A stretch of DNA of 64,000 nucleotides from Kribbella antiqua (GCF_004345665.1 NZ_SLWR01000001.1:744001-808000), one strand, 5' to 3'. Counted from the first letter of the stretch, positions 47,323 through 56,691 are shown. A program made the numbers and translations. Notes: a model not told the origin generated them from the sequence alone.

Positions 47323-48108
47323 ATGCCTGAAGGCGACACCGTCTGGCGGGCGTGCAAGCGGCTGGACCAGGCGCTCGGCGGGCAGGAGCTGATCCGGACG
47401 GACTTTCGCGTGCCCACGCTGGCGACGACCGATCTGAGCGGCCGGACGATGCTCGAGGTAGTTGCGCGTGGCAAGCATCTGCTGATGCGCATGTCCGGCG
47501 GCGTCACGCTGCACAGCCATTTCCGGATGGACGGGAGCTGGCACCTGTACAAACGCGGCGAGCGCTGGCGAGGTGGACCTGGCCATCAGATCCGCGCGGT
47601 GCTCGAAACGTCCTCGTGGACGGCCGTTGGTTATCGGCTGCCCGTGCTGGAGCTCGTCGCGACCGACGCCGAGCAGAGCGTCGTCGGGCATCTCGGGCCT
47701 GATCTGCTGTCGCCGTCGTTCGACCGCGCGCAGGCGATCGCGAACCTCGAGGCCGATCCGGAACGGACCATCAGCGAAGCTCTACTGGATCAGCGGAATC
47801 TCGCCGGAATCGGGAACTTCTACCGCACGGAGGTCTGCTTCCTGCTCGGTCTGCATCCAACCCGACCGGTGGCATCGGTCGACGTGGCCGCGGCGGTCGA
47901 CCTCAGCCGGCGGCTGATGAAGGCCAATCTTCGCAACGGCACCCAAGTCAGCACCGGCGTGGACCGGCCGGGTCAACGGTCCTGGGTCTTCGAACGCGCC
48001 GGCAAACCGTGCCGTCGCTGCGGTACGACGATTCTGAGCGCATCGATCGGCGAGCCGCCACGGGACCGGATCAGCTACTGGTGCCCCGGCTGCCAACCCG
48101 AGACCTGA
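47323..48108 (+). CDS. nei: Fpg/Nei family DNA glycosylase (endonuclease VIII-like)
   Basis: 261 residues. Catalytic Pro2-Glu3 in MPEGDTVW, the Lys in ARGKHLLM, the H2TH region RTISEALLDQRNLAGIGNFY and a zinc finger CRRCGT...YWCPGCQ at the end. It removes oxidised pyrimidines and cuts the abasic site. Next to lhr, as in Mycobacterium (Rv3296-Rv3297), so the two act in DNA repair together. Confidence 0.95.
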   Translation: MPEGDTVWRACKRLDQALGGQELIRTDFRVPTLATTDLSGRTMLEVVARGKHLLMRMSGGVTLHSHFRMDGSWHLYKRGERWRGGPGHQIRAVLETSSWTAVGYRLPVLELVATDAEQSVVGHLGPDLLSPSFDRAQAIANLEADPERTISEALLDQRNLAGIGNFYRTEVCFLLGLHPTRPVASVDVAAAVDLSRRLMKANLRNGTQVSTGVDRPGQRSWVFERAGKPCRRCGTTILSASIGEPPRDRISYWCPGCQPET

Positions 48109-48160
48109 CCTGTGGACAACCGCGGTGCCGGGGCGGAACACGGATATCTTCTCTGACGTA

Positions 48161-48176
48161 TCGAACATGTGTTCGA
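48161..48176. promoter_or_regulatory. perfect SOS box (LexA site)
   Basis: TCGAACATGTGTTCGA is a perfect 16-bp palindrome and a full match to the actinobacterial LexA consensus TCGAAC-N4-GTTCGA. It lies 17 bases before the ATG of the DUF4262 gene. TATCTT at 48145-48150 may be the -10, which would place the site at the transcript start, ideal for repression. Confidence 0.9.
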
Positions 48177-48193
48177 AGAAAGAGGAGAGGCTC

Positions 48194-48646
48194 ATGTGTT
48201 ACCAGTGCGGCGGCATGCCCGCAGAGCAGTACTCGCGGCAACTCTTGGACAACATCCGCACCTACGGCTGGACCCTGCAGTACGTCGAGGGGGACGGGGA
48301 GCGGAATCCGGCGTGCGGATACACCCTCGGTCTGAGCCTGCGCGGGCACCCCGAGTTCATCGTGTTCGATCCGGACCCGGCATGGGCCTATCTCGGCGTC
48401 AAGCCGCTGGCCTGGGCGGTGATGGCCGGGGCAGTCTTCGACGAGGGAGACGATCTGACAGCCTTCTTTCCGCCGCCGGAGCGAGCCGAGCTGCTCCGGT
48501 TCCCCGACACCGCGGTGCACCTTTACACGGCGAACAGCATGTTCCGCCGCCCTGGCGATGGACCGATCCCTGCCTTGCAGCTGGTCTGGTCCAGTAGCGT
48601 GGGCTTCGCCGATTCCGGCCTGATGTCTGACTGGCACGACCGATGA
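48194..48646 (+). CDS. DUF4262 domain protein, SOS-regulated
   Basis: 150 residues. ACGYTLGLSLRGHPEFIVFD and GAVFDEGDDLTAFFPPPERA are typical of DUF4262 proteins, whose function is unknown. The N-terminus MCYQCGGMP carries a CxxC pair that may bind metal. GAGGAGAGG precedes the ATG. The perfect SOS box and the position after lhr and nei suggest a DNA damage role, which I infer from context only. Confidence 0.85.
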   Translation: MCYQCGGMPAEQYSRQLLDNIRTYGWTLQYVEGDGERNPACGYTLGLSLRGHPEFIVFDPDPAWAYLGVKPLAWAVMAGAVFDEGDDLTAFFPPPERAELLRFPDTAVHLYTANSMFRRPGDGPIPALQLVWSSSVGFADSGLMSDWHDR

Positions 48647-48719
48647 GCCGCTGCCTTCGTCATCCGGCGGCGCTCAGCCGACAGGTCGTGGCGCCGCGCC
48701 AGCGAGCGCTCGGGCGCCA

Positions 48720-48749
48720 CCGCGACCGTAGCGACCTCAGTCGTCGCGG
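48720..48749 (-). terminator. hairpin after clgR
   Basis: CCGCGAC (48720-48726) and GTCGCGG (48743-48749) can pair over a 16-base loop, ending directly at the clgR stop. It may end the ftsK-to-clgR block. Confidence 0.4.
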
Positions 48750-48750
48750 G

Positions 48751-49041
48751 TCAGGCTGCGGACGCGACGACCTCGGGCTCGATGGTCGGGTGCGCCAGGA
48801 CCAGGGCCTCTTCACGAGCCAAATCCTCGCTGACCTCGGCGAAGACCGTCGACAGCGGCACGTCGAGCGCCATGCAGATCGCCGCCAGCAGCTCGCTGGA
48901 GGCTTCCTTCTGGCCTCGCTCGACCTCGGACAGGTAGCCCAGACTCACCCGGGCATCGGCGGATACCTCGCGGAGGGTGCGCCCCTGGCGCAGCCGCTTA
49001 CGCCGCAGGACGTCGCCCAGCAGGCCACGAACCAGCACCAT
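48751..49041 (-). CDS. clgR: ClgR-type XRE family transcriptional regulator
   Basis: 96 residues, [26 protein letters not shown] and [20 protein letters not shown] match ClgR of Streptomyces and Mycobacterium, which activates clp protease and chaperone genes after protein stress. It ends in Ala-Ala (VVASAA), the type of C-terminus by which ClgR is itself degraded by ClpP. The position downstream of cinA-pgsA fits conserved order (Rv2745c next to pgsA3 in M. tuberculosis). Confidence 0.93.
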   Translation of the reverse strand: MVLVRGLLGDVLRRKRLRQGRTLREVSADARVSLGYLSEVERGQKEASSELLAAICMALDVPLSTVFAEVSEDLAREEALVLAHPTIEPEVVASAA

Positions 49042-49081
49042 GAGGTTTCTCCCTTCCGCCTGTCCGGTCGTCTCTACTCGC

Positions 49082-49118
49082 ACGGTAGCTCGACCGTAGG
49101 AACCAACGGTACCCGTTG
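49082..49118. promoter_or_regulatory. two inverted repeats upstream of clgR
   Basis: ACGGT-AGCTCG-ACCGT (49082-49097) and CAACGG-TAC-CCGTTG (49104-49118) are perfect inverted repeats 40-80 bases upstream of the clgR ATG, in the only sizeable gap of this block. They may bind ClgR itself or another regulator. Confidence 0.45.
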
Positions 49119-49204
49119 CTGGGTCACTACTCCTCGCAATGTCCACCTTCGGTGCGCCGTGCCAGTCTGCCTTACCTGTTCCCATGCTGGTCTCAACACA
49201 CCGG

Positions 49205-49714
49205 TCAGTCGACTTCTTCCGCCACCAAAGCGGCTGCAAGCTCCAGCACCGCCTGCACGCTCCCCCTGCGGATCGCTCCACGATCACCGCTTAGCTCTAG
49301 CTTGCGCACCTGGACCGCGTCAGGTCCAGCGGCTGCGACATATACAGTGCCGGCCGCCACCCCTGCCTGGGGGTCCGGGCCGGCCACACCGGTCGTAGCA
49401 AGCCCGTAGGTGGCGTTCAGACGCTCCCGCACGCCCGTAGCCAGCGCCGCGGCTGTGTCGGGGTGGACTGGTCCGACGGCGGCCAGGAGGTCCTCAGGCA
49501 CGCCGGCAAGCTGAGCCTTCAGGTCAGTGGCGTAGACCACTACTCCACCTCGGTAGACGGCCGACACCCCCGGCACGTCGGTCAGCGCTGCCCCGACCAG
49601 CCCGCCGGTGAGCGACTCAGCCGTCGCCAGTGTCTCGCCTCGAGCCTTCAGCAGATCCACCAGGCGATACAAGACGCCATCGAGTGCCTCACCAGAGCCG
49701 GACGCCGCCGTCAT
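49205..49714 (-). CDS. cinA: CinA-type nicotinamide-nucleotide amidohydrolase domain protein
   Basis: 169 residues, only the C-terminal CinA (PncC) domain: [39 protein letters not shown] and [12 protein letters not shown]. The enzyme turns NMN into nicotinate mononucleotide in pyridine nucleotide recycling. The ATG overlaps the pgsA stop (ATGA). Confidence 0.94.
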   Translation of the reverse strand: MTAASGSGEALDGVLYRLVDLLKARGETLATAESLTGGLVGAALTDVPGVSAVYRGGVVVYATDLKAQLAGVPEDLLAAVGPVHPDTAAALATGVRERLNATYGLATTGVAGPDPQAGVAAGTVYVAAAGPDAVQVRKLELSGDRGAIRRGSVQAVLELAAALVAEEVD

Positions 49715-50334
49715 GGCAGCGGGCGTTTGGCAGCGGCGCGGAGGCGGAGCGCGCGACCGACGTAGTCCAGACCGGTGACGATCGTCACGATGACGGCGGC
49801 GCCCATGAACGCGATGGCGGTCCAGTGCAGGACCGCGAACGACTGCCACGGAAGGAGATAGAGACCCAATGCGATCGCCTGCAGCACCGTCTTCAGCTTG
49901 CCGCCGCGGCTGGCCGGCATCACCCCGTGCCGGATCACCCAGAACCGCAGCGCGGTCACACCCCACTCACGGACCATCACCACCACGGTCACCCACCACG
50001 GCAGCTCGCCGAGGAGGGACAGCCCGATGAACGCGGCACCGGTGAGCGCCTTGTCGGCGATAGGGTCGGCGATCTTGCCGAAGTTCGTGACCAGGTTCCA
50101 TCGCCGGGCGATGTCGCCATCGAACCGGTCGGTGACGATCGCCACGACGAACGCGGCGGTCGCGAGCAGCCGGTTGCCGTCGTCGGCACCGCCGTCGCGG
50201 AGCAGCAACCAGACGAACAGCGGGACCAAGATCAGCCGCAGGACCGTGAGCGCGTTCGCCACGTTCCACGCGCTGGGCGCGTGCAGTGAACCGGCGGCCG
50301 CGCGCGGCACCGGGTTCGTCGGCGGGTTGGTCAC
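49711..50334 (-). CDS. pgsA: CDP-diacylglycerol-glycerol-3-phosphate 3-phosphatidyltransferase
   Basis: 207 residues with about five membrane segments. The CDP-alcohol phosphotransferase signature reads [20 protein letters not shown] and then ADPIADK (D-x2-D-G-x2-A-R-x8-G-x3-D-x3-D). It makes phosphatidylglycerol phosphate. The start overlaps the rimO stop (ATGA). Confidence 0.95.
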   Translation of the reverse strand: MTNPPTNPVPRAAAGSLHAPSAWNVANALTVLRLILVPLFVWLLLRDGGADDGNRLLATAAFVVAIVTDRFDGDIARRWNLVTNFGKIADPIADKALTGAAFIGLSLLGELPWWVTVVVMVREWGVTALRFWVIRHGVMPASRGGKLKTVLQAIALGLYLLPWQSFAVLHWTAIAFMGAAVIVTIVTGLDYVGRALRLRAAAKRPLP

Positions 50335-52073
50335 GCGGTCAGGTTAGCTGCCGGAAGGCCGTCCCGGGTGCTCACGAGTGCCGCGAACTCGGCGATCAGG
50401 TCGACACCATCGCTTCCGACCACCTTCGCGGACACCAGGTCGCCCACGCGGATCCCGTCCGGAAGGCCGGTCACCGTAGTGGATCCGTCCACCTCCGGCC
50501 CTTGATGAGCGGCCCGCCCTTCGCCGCTGCGTCCTTCGGAGGCGGCGGTGTCGTCGGTGTCGTCGAGGGATTCGACGAGGATCTCGACCAGTTCGCCGAT
50601 ACGCGCTTCGGCGCGGGCGGAGGTCAGGTCTTCGGCGAGGCGGGTCACCCGGTCGAGTCGCGCCGCGATGGCGTCCTCGTCGAGCTTGCCGTCGTACGTC
50701 TCCGCTTCGGTGCCGTCCTCGTCCGAATAGCCGAACACCCCGATCGCGTCCAGACCGGCGCGAGAAAGGAAGTCGCAGAGAATGTCCACGTCCTCCTCGG
50801 TCTCACCCGGGAAGCCGACGATCACGTTGCTGCGGATCCCCGCCGTGGGCGCCGCCGCGCGGACCTGCGCGATGAGCTCCAGGAACCGTTCCGAGTCGCC
50901 GAACCGGCGCATGCGGCGCAGGAGCGGTCCGGACGCGTGCTGGAACGAGAGGTCGAAGTACGGGACCACGCCAGGCGTCGACGCCATCGCGGTGATCAGG
51001 GTTGGGCGCATCTCGGCGGGCTGCAGGTACGACACCCGGACGCGGGTGATACCTGGCACCGCCGCGATCTCGCCGACCAGTGTCTCGAGCAGGCGCAGAT
51101 CGCCGAGGTCCTTGCCGTACGAGGTGGAGTTCTCGGAGACCAAGAAGAGCTCGCGTACGCCGTTCTCCGCCAGCCAGTGCGCCTCTCCGAGCACCTCGGT
51201 CGGGCGCCGGGAGACGAACGCGCCACGGAACATCGGGATCGCGCAGAACGCACACCGCCGGTCGCAGCCCGACGCCAGCTTCAACGGAGCCATCGGTCCC
51301 CCGTCGAGCCGCCGCCGCACCACCCGCGGTCCACTCGCCGGCGCCGAAGCAAGATCAGGCGCCTCGATCTTCAGCTCAGCCCCCGCAGGTGTTCCGCTCG
51401 TCGCCACATCCGCGAGCGTCCCGTTCGTCGACGTACCCGCCGGTGTTCCGGTCGTCGGCGTACCGGCGGATGGTCCGCTCGTCGGCGCGGCGGCGGGTGT
51501 GTGGATCCCGGTCGCCGGGGTTGCGGTGGAGGGCGTCGTGGTCAGGGTCTGGTCAGGCGTGCTGGGGGTGGGGCGGCCCTTGAGTTGGTGGGGGATGTGG
51601 TCGCCGTGGCCGGGGATGGCTATGCCGCTGGTGGTGGGGCGGTCGGCGGGGGCCAGTGGGAGGAGCTTGCGGCGGTCGCGAGGCACGTGGGGCTGGTGCT
51701 TGGTGCCGGAGAGGATCGAGCGAAGGCGGTCCGAGATGTCGGCGTAGTCGTCGAAGCTGAGGACCGCGTCCGTCTCGGGGAGGGCTTCGGCGAGTTGTTC
51801 GCCGTACCGCTCGGCGAGGCAGCCGACTGCTACGACGGCCTGGGTCCGGCCGGATTCCTTGTAGTCGGAAGCGGCGAGCAGGGTGTCGACCGAGTCCTTC
51901 TTGGCGGCTTCGACGAATCCGCAGGTGTTCACCACCACGGTGTCCGCATCGGCGGCGTCCTCGACCAGCCGGAACCCACCGGCTTCGAGCCGGCCGGCGA
52001 GTTCCTCGGAGTCGACATCGTTGCGGGCACAGCCCAGCGTGACCAGGGCGACGGTGGTGGGTCTCGTAGTCAT
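50331..52073 (-). CDS. rimO: ribosomal protein S12 methylthiotransferase with Pro/Thr insertion
   Basis: 580 residues, about 90-100 longer than usual. UPF0004 domain cysteines 15, 51 and 85 ([20 protein letters not shown]); radical SAM CxxxCxxC at 270-277 in [14 protein letters not shown]-terminal TRAM domain. Between them, residues about 148-250 are an insertion rich in Pro, Thr and Gly with tandem units such as SGTPAG and TPTTGTPAG. The enzyme methylthiolates Asp of ribosomal protein S12. The GTG at 52079 is an alternative start. Confidence 0.95.
   Translation of the reverse strand: MTTRPTTVALVTLGCARNDVDSEELAGRLEAGGFRLVEDAADADTVVVNTCGFVEAAKKDSVDTLLAASDYKESGRTQAVVAVGCLAERYGEQLAEALPETDAVLSFDDYADISDRLRSILSGTKHQPHVPRDRRKLLPLAPADRPTTSGIAIPGHGDHIPHQLKGRPTPSTPDQTLTTTPSTATPATGIHTPAAAPTSGPSAGTPTTGTPAGTSTNGTLADVATSGTPAGAELKIEAPDLASAPASGPRVVRRRLDGGPMAPLKLASGCDRRCAFCAIPMFRGAFVSRRPTEVLGEAHWLAENGVRELFLVSENSTSYGKDLGDLRLLETLVGEIAAVPGITRVRVSYLQPAEMRPTLITAMASTPGVVPYFDLSFQHASGPLLRRMRRFGDSERFLELIAQVRAAAPTAGIRSNVIVGFPGETEEDVDILCDFLSRAGLDAIGVFGYSDEDGTEAETYDGKLDEDAIAARLDRVTRLAEDLTSARAEARIGELVEILVESLDDTDDTAASEGRSGEGRAAHQGPEVDGSTTVTGLPDGIRVGDLVSAKVVGSDGVDLIAEFAALVSTRDGLPAANLTA
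51378..51572. repeat. in-frame repeats inside rimO
   Basis: Units of 24-30 bases based on GGTGTTCCG(G/C)TCGTCGGCGTA recur through this stretch and encode the Pro/Thr/Gly insertion. All visible unit lengths are multiples of three, unlike the 29-bp array at 33.3-33.7 kb, so the reading frame is kept. Confidence 0.6.
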
Positions 52074-52188
52074 CCCCACGAGTATGACGCGCCACCTCCT
52101 CCCCCACCTAACTCACCAACCCTTCTCACAGCCCCTCCAGACCCACCCGGCCTCATCTCACGACAGCTGGTGGGAGGCGCGTGCGGGA

Positions 52189-52965
52189 TTACTTGGGTTT
52201 GGTGAGGGTGCCGTTGGGGTGGGCTATGAAGCGGTAGAGCTTGGTGGATTGGCGTTTGTTGTTGATGGTGATGGTGAGGTTGGCGGGGATGCCGACGGAG
52301 ATGCGGATGTCGCCGGTGGCGGTGACGGTTTGGGTGGAGCCGGGGCCGAGGAGTCCCTGGAAGAGGCGTTTGCCCTTCTTGTCCCGGAGGGTGACGTAGG
52401 AGCCGTCGTCCTTGGCAGTGAGAGTGAGCTTGGTCTTGGTGGGGACGACGGGCTTGACCGGCTTCACCGGCTTGGGCGTGGTGGGTTTGGGCGTCGGGGC
52501 CGGAGTGGTGACGGCCGGGGTCGGAGTGGACTTCGCTCCGGCGTTCGCCTCGATGTCGCTCGGGAGGGTGAAGAGGCGGACCATGCCCCAGCCCATCAGG
52601 CCGACCAGGATGGCGCCGACGACGACGGCCCAGCGTGGGCGGGCCGGGTGCAGGGTCGGGCCCTTGGCGGCGGCTCGTTCGTCGCGGCGGGCCTTCTCCT
52701 CCTCGACCGCGTGCTCCGCGTCGAAGCTGGCCAGCAGCGGCGCCGGGTCGGCCTTCACCACGCGGGCGATCGCGCGGATGTGACCACGGGCGTAGAAATT
52801 CCCGCCGCAGCGGGAGAAGTCGTCGGCCTCCATGGCGACGAGCAAGCCCGTTCTGATCCGGGTCGCGGCGCTCAGCTGCTCGATCGTCATGTCGGCCCGT
52901 TCGCGGGCCGCCGTGAGCTCGCTGCCGATGCTCACGTCCCCACCGTCCTCTCCATCGCCCGACAT
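52189..52965 (-). CDS. RodZ-like protein (XRE HTH, membrane segment, DUF4115)
   Basis: 258 residues: HTH (GSELTAARERADMTIEQLSA), one membrane segment (WAVVVGAILVGLMGWGMV), a Pro/Thr/Lys linker (PTPKPTTPKPVKPVKPV) and a beta-rich DUF4115 domain outside the membrane (SYVTLRDKKGKRLFQGLL). RodZ connects MreB to the cell-shape machinery; actinobacterial versions are common in this neighbourhood. A GTG at 52935 is also a possible start. Confidence 0.88.
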   Translation of the reverse strand: MSGDGEDGGDVSIGSELTAARERADMTIEQLSAATRIRTGLLVAMEADDFSRCGGNFYARGHIRAIARVVKADPAPLLASFDAEHAVEEEKARRDERAAAKGPTLHPARPRWAVVVGAILVGLMGWGMVRLFTLPSDIEANAGAKSTPTPAVTTPAPTPKPTTPKPVKPVKPVVPTKTKLTLTAKDDGSYVTLRDKKGKRLFQGLLGPGSTQTVTATGDIRISVGIPANLTITINNKRQSTKLYRFIAHPNGTLTKPK

Positions 52966-53051
52966 TCCCCGGGCCGTCGACTCGAAATCGCCGACAACCC
53001 TCACCGCCGACATCCAGTCAACGGCCTTGGTGCGACGGGGTCACGGCAGTG

Positions 53052-53618
53052 TCAGAGTTGTTCCCTGACCGGACACCTGGCATCCGCCAGCATGTGCAGT
53101 GCCTGTACCACTTCCCCGTTCGACGGCCGAGCCGTCAACCCGAACGGTACCGCGAGCGAGGACCCGGTCAACCGCCGGTTCGCATCGGTTGTCTTGCGAC
53201 TCGCACTCGGCATCGCGCCCAGGATCGGCCCGGGATCCAGCAAATGGACGGCAATCCGGCCGTCGTCCAGCAGATGCCGGCGCTTCAGCACCGTCACCTC
53301 GTCGATGTCTTCCCAGCGGGTACCGATCCATTCGTTGTGGATCCGCAACCGGATGCCCACCTCGTCGGCGACCAGCATGTCCCCGACCGTCAATGCCCGC
53401 GCGCAGATGAGAGCCAGTACGGCGAATGCGGCCGCCGCGATCCAGCGCAGTACGCCGGTTGGGCTGGTCGATGCGGACGCGGCGAAGCCCACCGCGACCA
53501 GCGCGGCGCCGAGGGCGAGCCCGCCGTGCACCTTCTGGGAGGCACGAACGGTGAACGGCACCCGCTCGGAGTCGAGGTCGTAGCGATCTTGCCGGGGCAA
53601 CGCACTGGCAGCAGTCAC
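53052..53618 (-). CDS. membrane protein with PH-like domain, unknown function
   Basis: 188 residues. Two hydrophobic segments (GGLALGAALVAVGFAASA and WIAAAAFAVLALICARAL) are followed by a beta-rich part (GIRLRIHNEWIGTRWEDIDE, then VTVLKRRHLLDDGRIAVHLL) like bacterial PH domains. The GTG at 53618 has AGGGG seven bases upstream. It sits between the ftsK side and rodZ in the conserved block. I do not recognise the family. Confidence 0.7.
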   Translation of the reverse strand: MTAASALPRQDRYDLDSERVPFTVRASQKVHGGLALGAALVAVGFAASASTSPTGVLRWIAAAAFAVLALICARALTVGDMLVADEVGIRLRIHNEWIGTRWEDIDEVTVLKRRHLLDDGRIAVHLLDPGPILGAMPSASRKTTDANRRLTGSSLAVPFGLTARPSNGEVVQALHMLADARCPVREQL

Positions 53619-53620
53619 CG

Positions 53621-54061
53621 TCACACCCCTTCCCAACCGAACGTCCCGCAAGCACCGGCCCGGAGCCGGAGCCGCCCGGCGGCGACCACCCGGAAGGCGG
53701 CGAGCTGCCGAGGGGCGGAGATCAGCTGCAGTGCGCCGACAAGGCATCTGCCGGCGGCGGGCTGCCCTGGGCTGACGAAGAGGCTGCTGGCGGAAAGTTG
53801 CTGGGACAGGGTGGGGCGGTGGTGGTCGGCGGCAGGGTGCTGGGGCGCGCGAGGGCGGCGTTGCGGGGCGGCCGAGGGTCCGCTGTGCGGGAGCCGAGGG
53901 GCCGGGGGTCCGCTGTGTGAGGGCCGAGGGGAGACGAGCGAGCACCCGCCGCGTGGGAGCCGAGGGGCCGAGCACGCGCCGCCTGGGAGCCGTGATGCGG
54001 CAACCGTCGTGGAGGCGGGGACGGAGTGTGAGTGCGGGGTGTTGGCGGGGGGCATGGTCAC
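53621..54061 (-). CDS. candidate 146-residue ORF between ftsK and the PH-like gene
   Basis: Its ATG overlaps the ftsK stop (ATGA) and its stop lies at the start of the next gene, so it exactly fills the gap. The middle is Pro/Ser/Arg-rich and repetitive (SAPRLPRGGCSL, HSGPPAPRLPHSGP); the end (PRQLAAFRVVAAGRLRLRAG) looks more regular. Open frames of this size also occur by chance at this GC content. If not coding, the 439-bp gap is simply repeat-containing spacer. Confidence 0.35.
   Translation of the reverse strand: MTMPPANTPHSHSVPASTTVAASRLPGGACSAPRLPRGGCSLVSPRPSHSGPPAPRLPHSGPSAAPQRRPRAPQHPAADHHRPTLSQQLSASSLFVSPGQPAAGRCLVGALQLISAPRQLAAFRVVAAGRLRLRAGACGTFGWEGV
53866..53997. repeat. degenerate direct repeats GGGAGCCGAGGGGCC
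   Basis: GCCGAGGGG/GCCGAGGGT recurs near 53871, 53893, 53922 and 53959, with a last variant near 53989, and GGTCCGCTGTG(C/T)G occurs twice. Spacing is 22-37 bases. It lies in the candidate ORF between ftsK and the PH-like gene. Confidence 0.55.
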
Positions 54062-56691
54062 TCTCCTCGGAGGGTGGTGACGAAGTCCTCTAGGTCGTCT
54101 GGTTTCACCAGTACGTCGCGGGCCTTGGAGCCCTCGCTTGGTCCGACCACACCCCGGCTCTCCAGGATGTCCATCAGCCGGCCGGCCTTGGCGAAACCGA
54201 CGCGGAGTTTACGCTGCAGCATCGACGTGGAGCCGAACTGCGTCGAAACGATCAGCTCGGCCGCCTGGATCACCAGGTCGAGGTCGTCGCCGATCTCGTC
54301 GTCCAGGTCCTTGCTCGGCCCGGCCACGGCGGTGACGTCCTCGCGGTACGTCGGCTCCAGCTGCGTCTTGCAGTGCTCGACCACACCGCGGATCTCGGAC
54401 TCGGTGACCCACGCGCCCTGGATACGCATCGGCTTGCTCGCGCCCATCGGCAGGAACAGGCCGTCACCCTGACCGACCAGCTTCTCCGCACCAGGCTGGT
54501 CCAGGATGACCCGGCTGTCGGCCAGCGACGACGTCGCGAACGCCAGCCGCGACGGCACGTTCGCCTTGATCAGACCGGTCACCACGTCCACCGACGGTCG
54601 CTGGGTCGCAAGCACCAGGTGGATACCGGCCGCACGGGCCAGCTGCGTGATGCGGACGATGGAGTCCTCGACGTCGCGCGGCGCAACCATCATCAGGTCG
54701 GCCAGCTCGTCGACGATGACCAGCAGATACGGGTACGGCGACAGCACCCGCTCCGAACCGGGTGGCGGCTTCACCTTGCCGCCGCGGACCGCCTTGTTGA
54801 AGTCGTCGACGTGACGGAACCCGAACGCGGCCAGGTCGTCGTACCGCATGTCCATCTCGCGGACGACCCACTGGAGTGCCTCGGCGGCCTTCTTGGCGTT
54901 CGTGATGATCGGGGTGATCAGGTGCGGGATGCCCTCGTAGTTGTTCAGCTCGACCCGCTTGGGGTCGACCAGGATCATCCGCACCTCGTCCGGCGTGGCC
55001 CGCATCAGGATCGAGGTGATCAGCGAGTTCACGAACGACGACTTACCCGAGCCGGTGGCGCCCGCCACCAGCAGGTGCGGCATCTTCGCCATGTTCGCGA
55101 CCACGAAGCCGCCCTCGACGTCCTTGCCGAGCCCGGCCACCATCGGGTGGTGGTCGTTGCGGGCCGTCGCCGACCGGATCACGTCGCCGAGGCTGACGAT
55201 CTCCTTGTCGGTGTTCGGGATCTCGATGCCGATCGCGGACTTGCCCGGGATCGGCGACAGGATCCGTACGTCGGCGGATGCGACCGCGTAAGCGATGTTC
55301 TTCGACAGTGCGGTGACCTTCTCGACCTTCACCGCCGAGCCGAGCTCGACCTCGTACCGGGTGACTGTCGGGCCACGGGTGTAGCCGGTGACCTGCGCGT
55401 CGATGCCGAACTGCTCGAACACCTCCGTGAGCCGGTCGACAACGCCGTCTGACGCCTTGGTCCGGGCCTTGTGCACGGAGCCCGGCTTGAGCATCTGGCC
55501 GTCGGGCAGCGTGTAGGTGATGTCACCGGACAGGCTGAGCTGCTCGACTCGCTGCGGGATCGGCGTATGCGGAGGTGGCTCGGGCGCCGGGTCGGACTTG
55601 CTGGGACCGCCGCCGGCACCGGCCGCGATGCCGAGCGCTGGAGCGCCGGCTCCAGCGGCCGCATCCGCGTCGACGTCGTATGCGTCCTCATCAGCTGGCG
55701 TGGCCTTGGACTTGCGGCCGCGCTTGGTGAGCTCACGTCCCTCGAGCACGGGCGAGTCGTACGGCTTGATCGTGGGCTCGCCGTCCTCGTCCACCGCGGC
55801 AGCCTTCGCCCGGCGCTCCTTGCGGGTCAGCCGCACGGTGTCGTCCGTCGGCGCCGCCACGACCGACGGAGCATCGGCGGGGAGCGCAGTACGTCCCATC
55901 AGTACGTCGAAAGCCGCGCGGAACCGGAGCGGAATCGCGTAGACCGGCGTACCGGTGATGACGAGCGCGCCAAAGATCGCTAGGAGCACGAGCAGCGGTG
56001 CGGCGACGTACTGCGTGAGCAGGTCGGACAGGAGCGACGAGACGACGTAGCCGATCGCGCCGCCGGCGTCCTGCAGCGGGGCATCAGCCGGGTTGCTGGG
56101 ACGTGGCAGGCCATTGGCGATGTGAACCAGGCCGAGTACGCCGAGGGACACCGCCGTCCAGCCGATCACCTGGCGACCGGCCGGGCCGTTGCGGTCCGGG
56201 TGGCGCAGGGTGCGTACGGCGATGAACAGCAGCATCAGCGGGACGGCCCAGCCGAGCATGCCGACACTGCCGCCGACGACGACGCGGATGCCGTGGCCGA
56301 CGGCGCCCGGGAGGTCCCACCAGATTGCGGCGGCCACTACGACCGCCAGGCCGATCAGGAAGAGGCCGGCGCCATCACGGCGGTGCTCCGGGTCGAGGTC
56401 GCGGGCGCCGTTGCCGATGCCGCGGACCATGCTGCCGAGCAGGTGGGCGATGCCGATCCAGACCTTCACCACACCGCGGCCGAGAGCGAGCATGGCGGCC
56501 GCGAACGGGCCCGGTCCGCTGTTTTTGGGCGTGCTGGTCCGCGCGGCGGTGCTACCACCGCGCTTCGCGCTCTGCCCACGCTTCTGGGCGCCTGACGGAC
56601 GGGAGCGTCCACCAGCAGCCGACCGGGCCGTACTCGGCCGGTTGGCTGCCGACTTCTGCGCCCGCGCCGGGGAAGACGTGCGGGTCGCCAT
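54058..56691 (-). CDS. ftsK: DNA translocase FtsK
   Basis: 877 residues. A basic, disordered start (about 1-60), four or five membrane segments (about 60-260), a linker, and the motor domain with VAGATGSGKSSFVNSL (Walker A, near 545) and LLVIVDELADLMM (Walker B). The C-terminus is the gamma winged helix (GFAKAGRLMDILESRGVVGP). It pumps DNA through the division septum. Start ATG at 56691; the 227-bp gap up to the DinB gene holds no clear feature. Confidence 0.97.
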   Translation of the reverse strand: MATRTSSPARAQKSAANRPSTARSAAGGRSRPSGAQKRGQSAKRGGSTAARTSTPKNSGPGPFAAAMLALGRGVVKVWIGIAHLLGSMVRGIGNGARDLDPEHRRDGAGLFLIGLAVVVAAAIWWDLPGAVGHGIRVVVGGSVGMLGWAVPLMLLFIAVRTLRHPDRNGPAGRQVIGWTAVSLGVLGLVHIANGLPRPSNPADAPLQDAGGAIGYVVSSLLSDLLTQYVAAPLLVLLAIFGALVITGTPVYAIPLRFRAAFDVLMGRTALPADAPSVVAAPTDDTVRLTRKERRAKAAAVDEDGEPTIKPYDSPVLEGRELTKRGRKSKATPADEDAYDVDADAAAGAGAPALGIAAGAGGGPSKSDPAPEPPPHTPIPQRVEQLSLSGDITYTLPDGQMLKPGSVHKARTKASDGVVDRLTEVFEQFGIDAQVTGYTRGPTVTRYEVELGSAVKVEKVTALSKNIAYAVASADVRILSPIPGKSAIGIEIPNTDKEIVSLGDVIRSATARNDHHPMVAGLGKDVEGGFVVANMAKMPHLLVAGATGSGKSSFVNSLITSILMRATPDEVRMILVDPKRVELNNYEGIPHLITPIITNAKKAAEALQWVVREMDMRYDDLAAFGFRHVDDFNKAVRGGKVKPPPGSERVLSPYPYLLVIVDELADLMMVAPRDVEDSIVRITQLARAAGIHLVLATQRPSVDVVTGLIKANVPSRLAFATSSLADSRVILDQPGAEKLVGQGDGLFLPMGASKPMRIQGAWVTESEIRGVVEHCKTQLEPTYREDVTAVAGPSKDLDDEIGDDLDLVIQAAELIVSTQFGSTSMLQRKLRVGFAKAGRLMDILESRGVVGPSEGSKARDVLVKPDDLEDFVTTLRGE

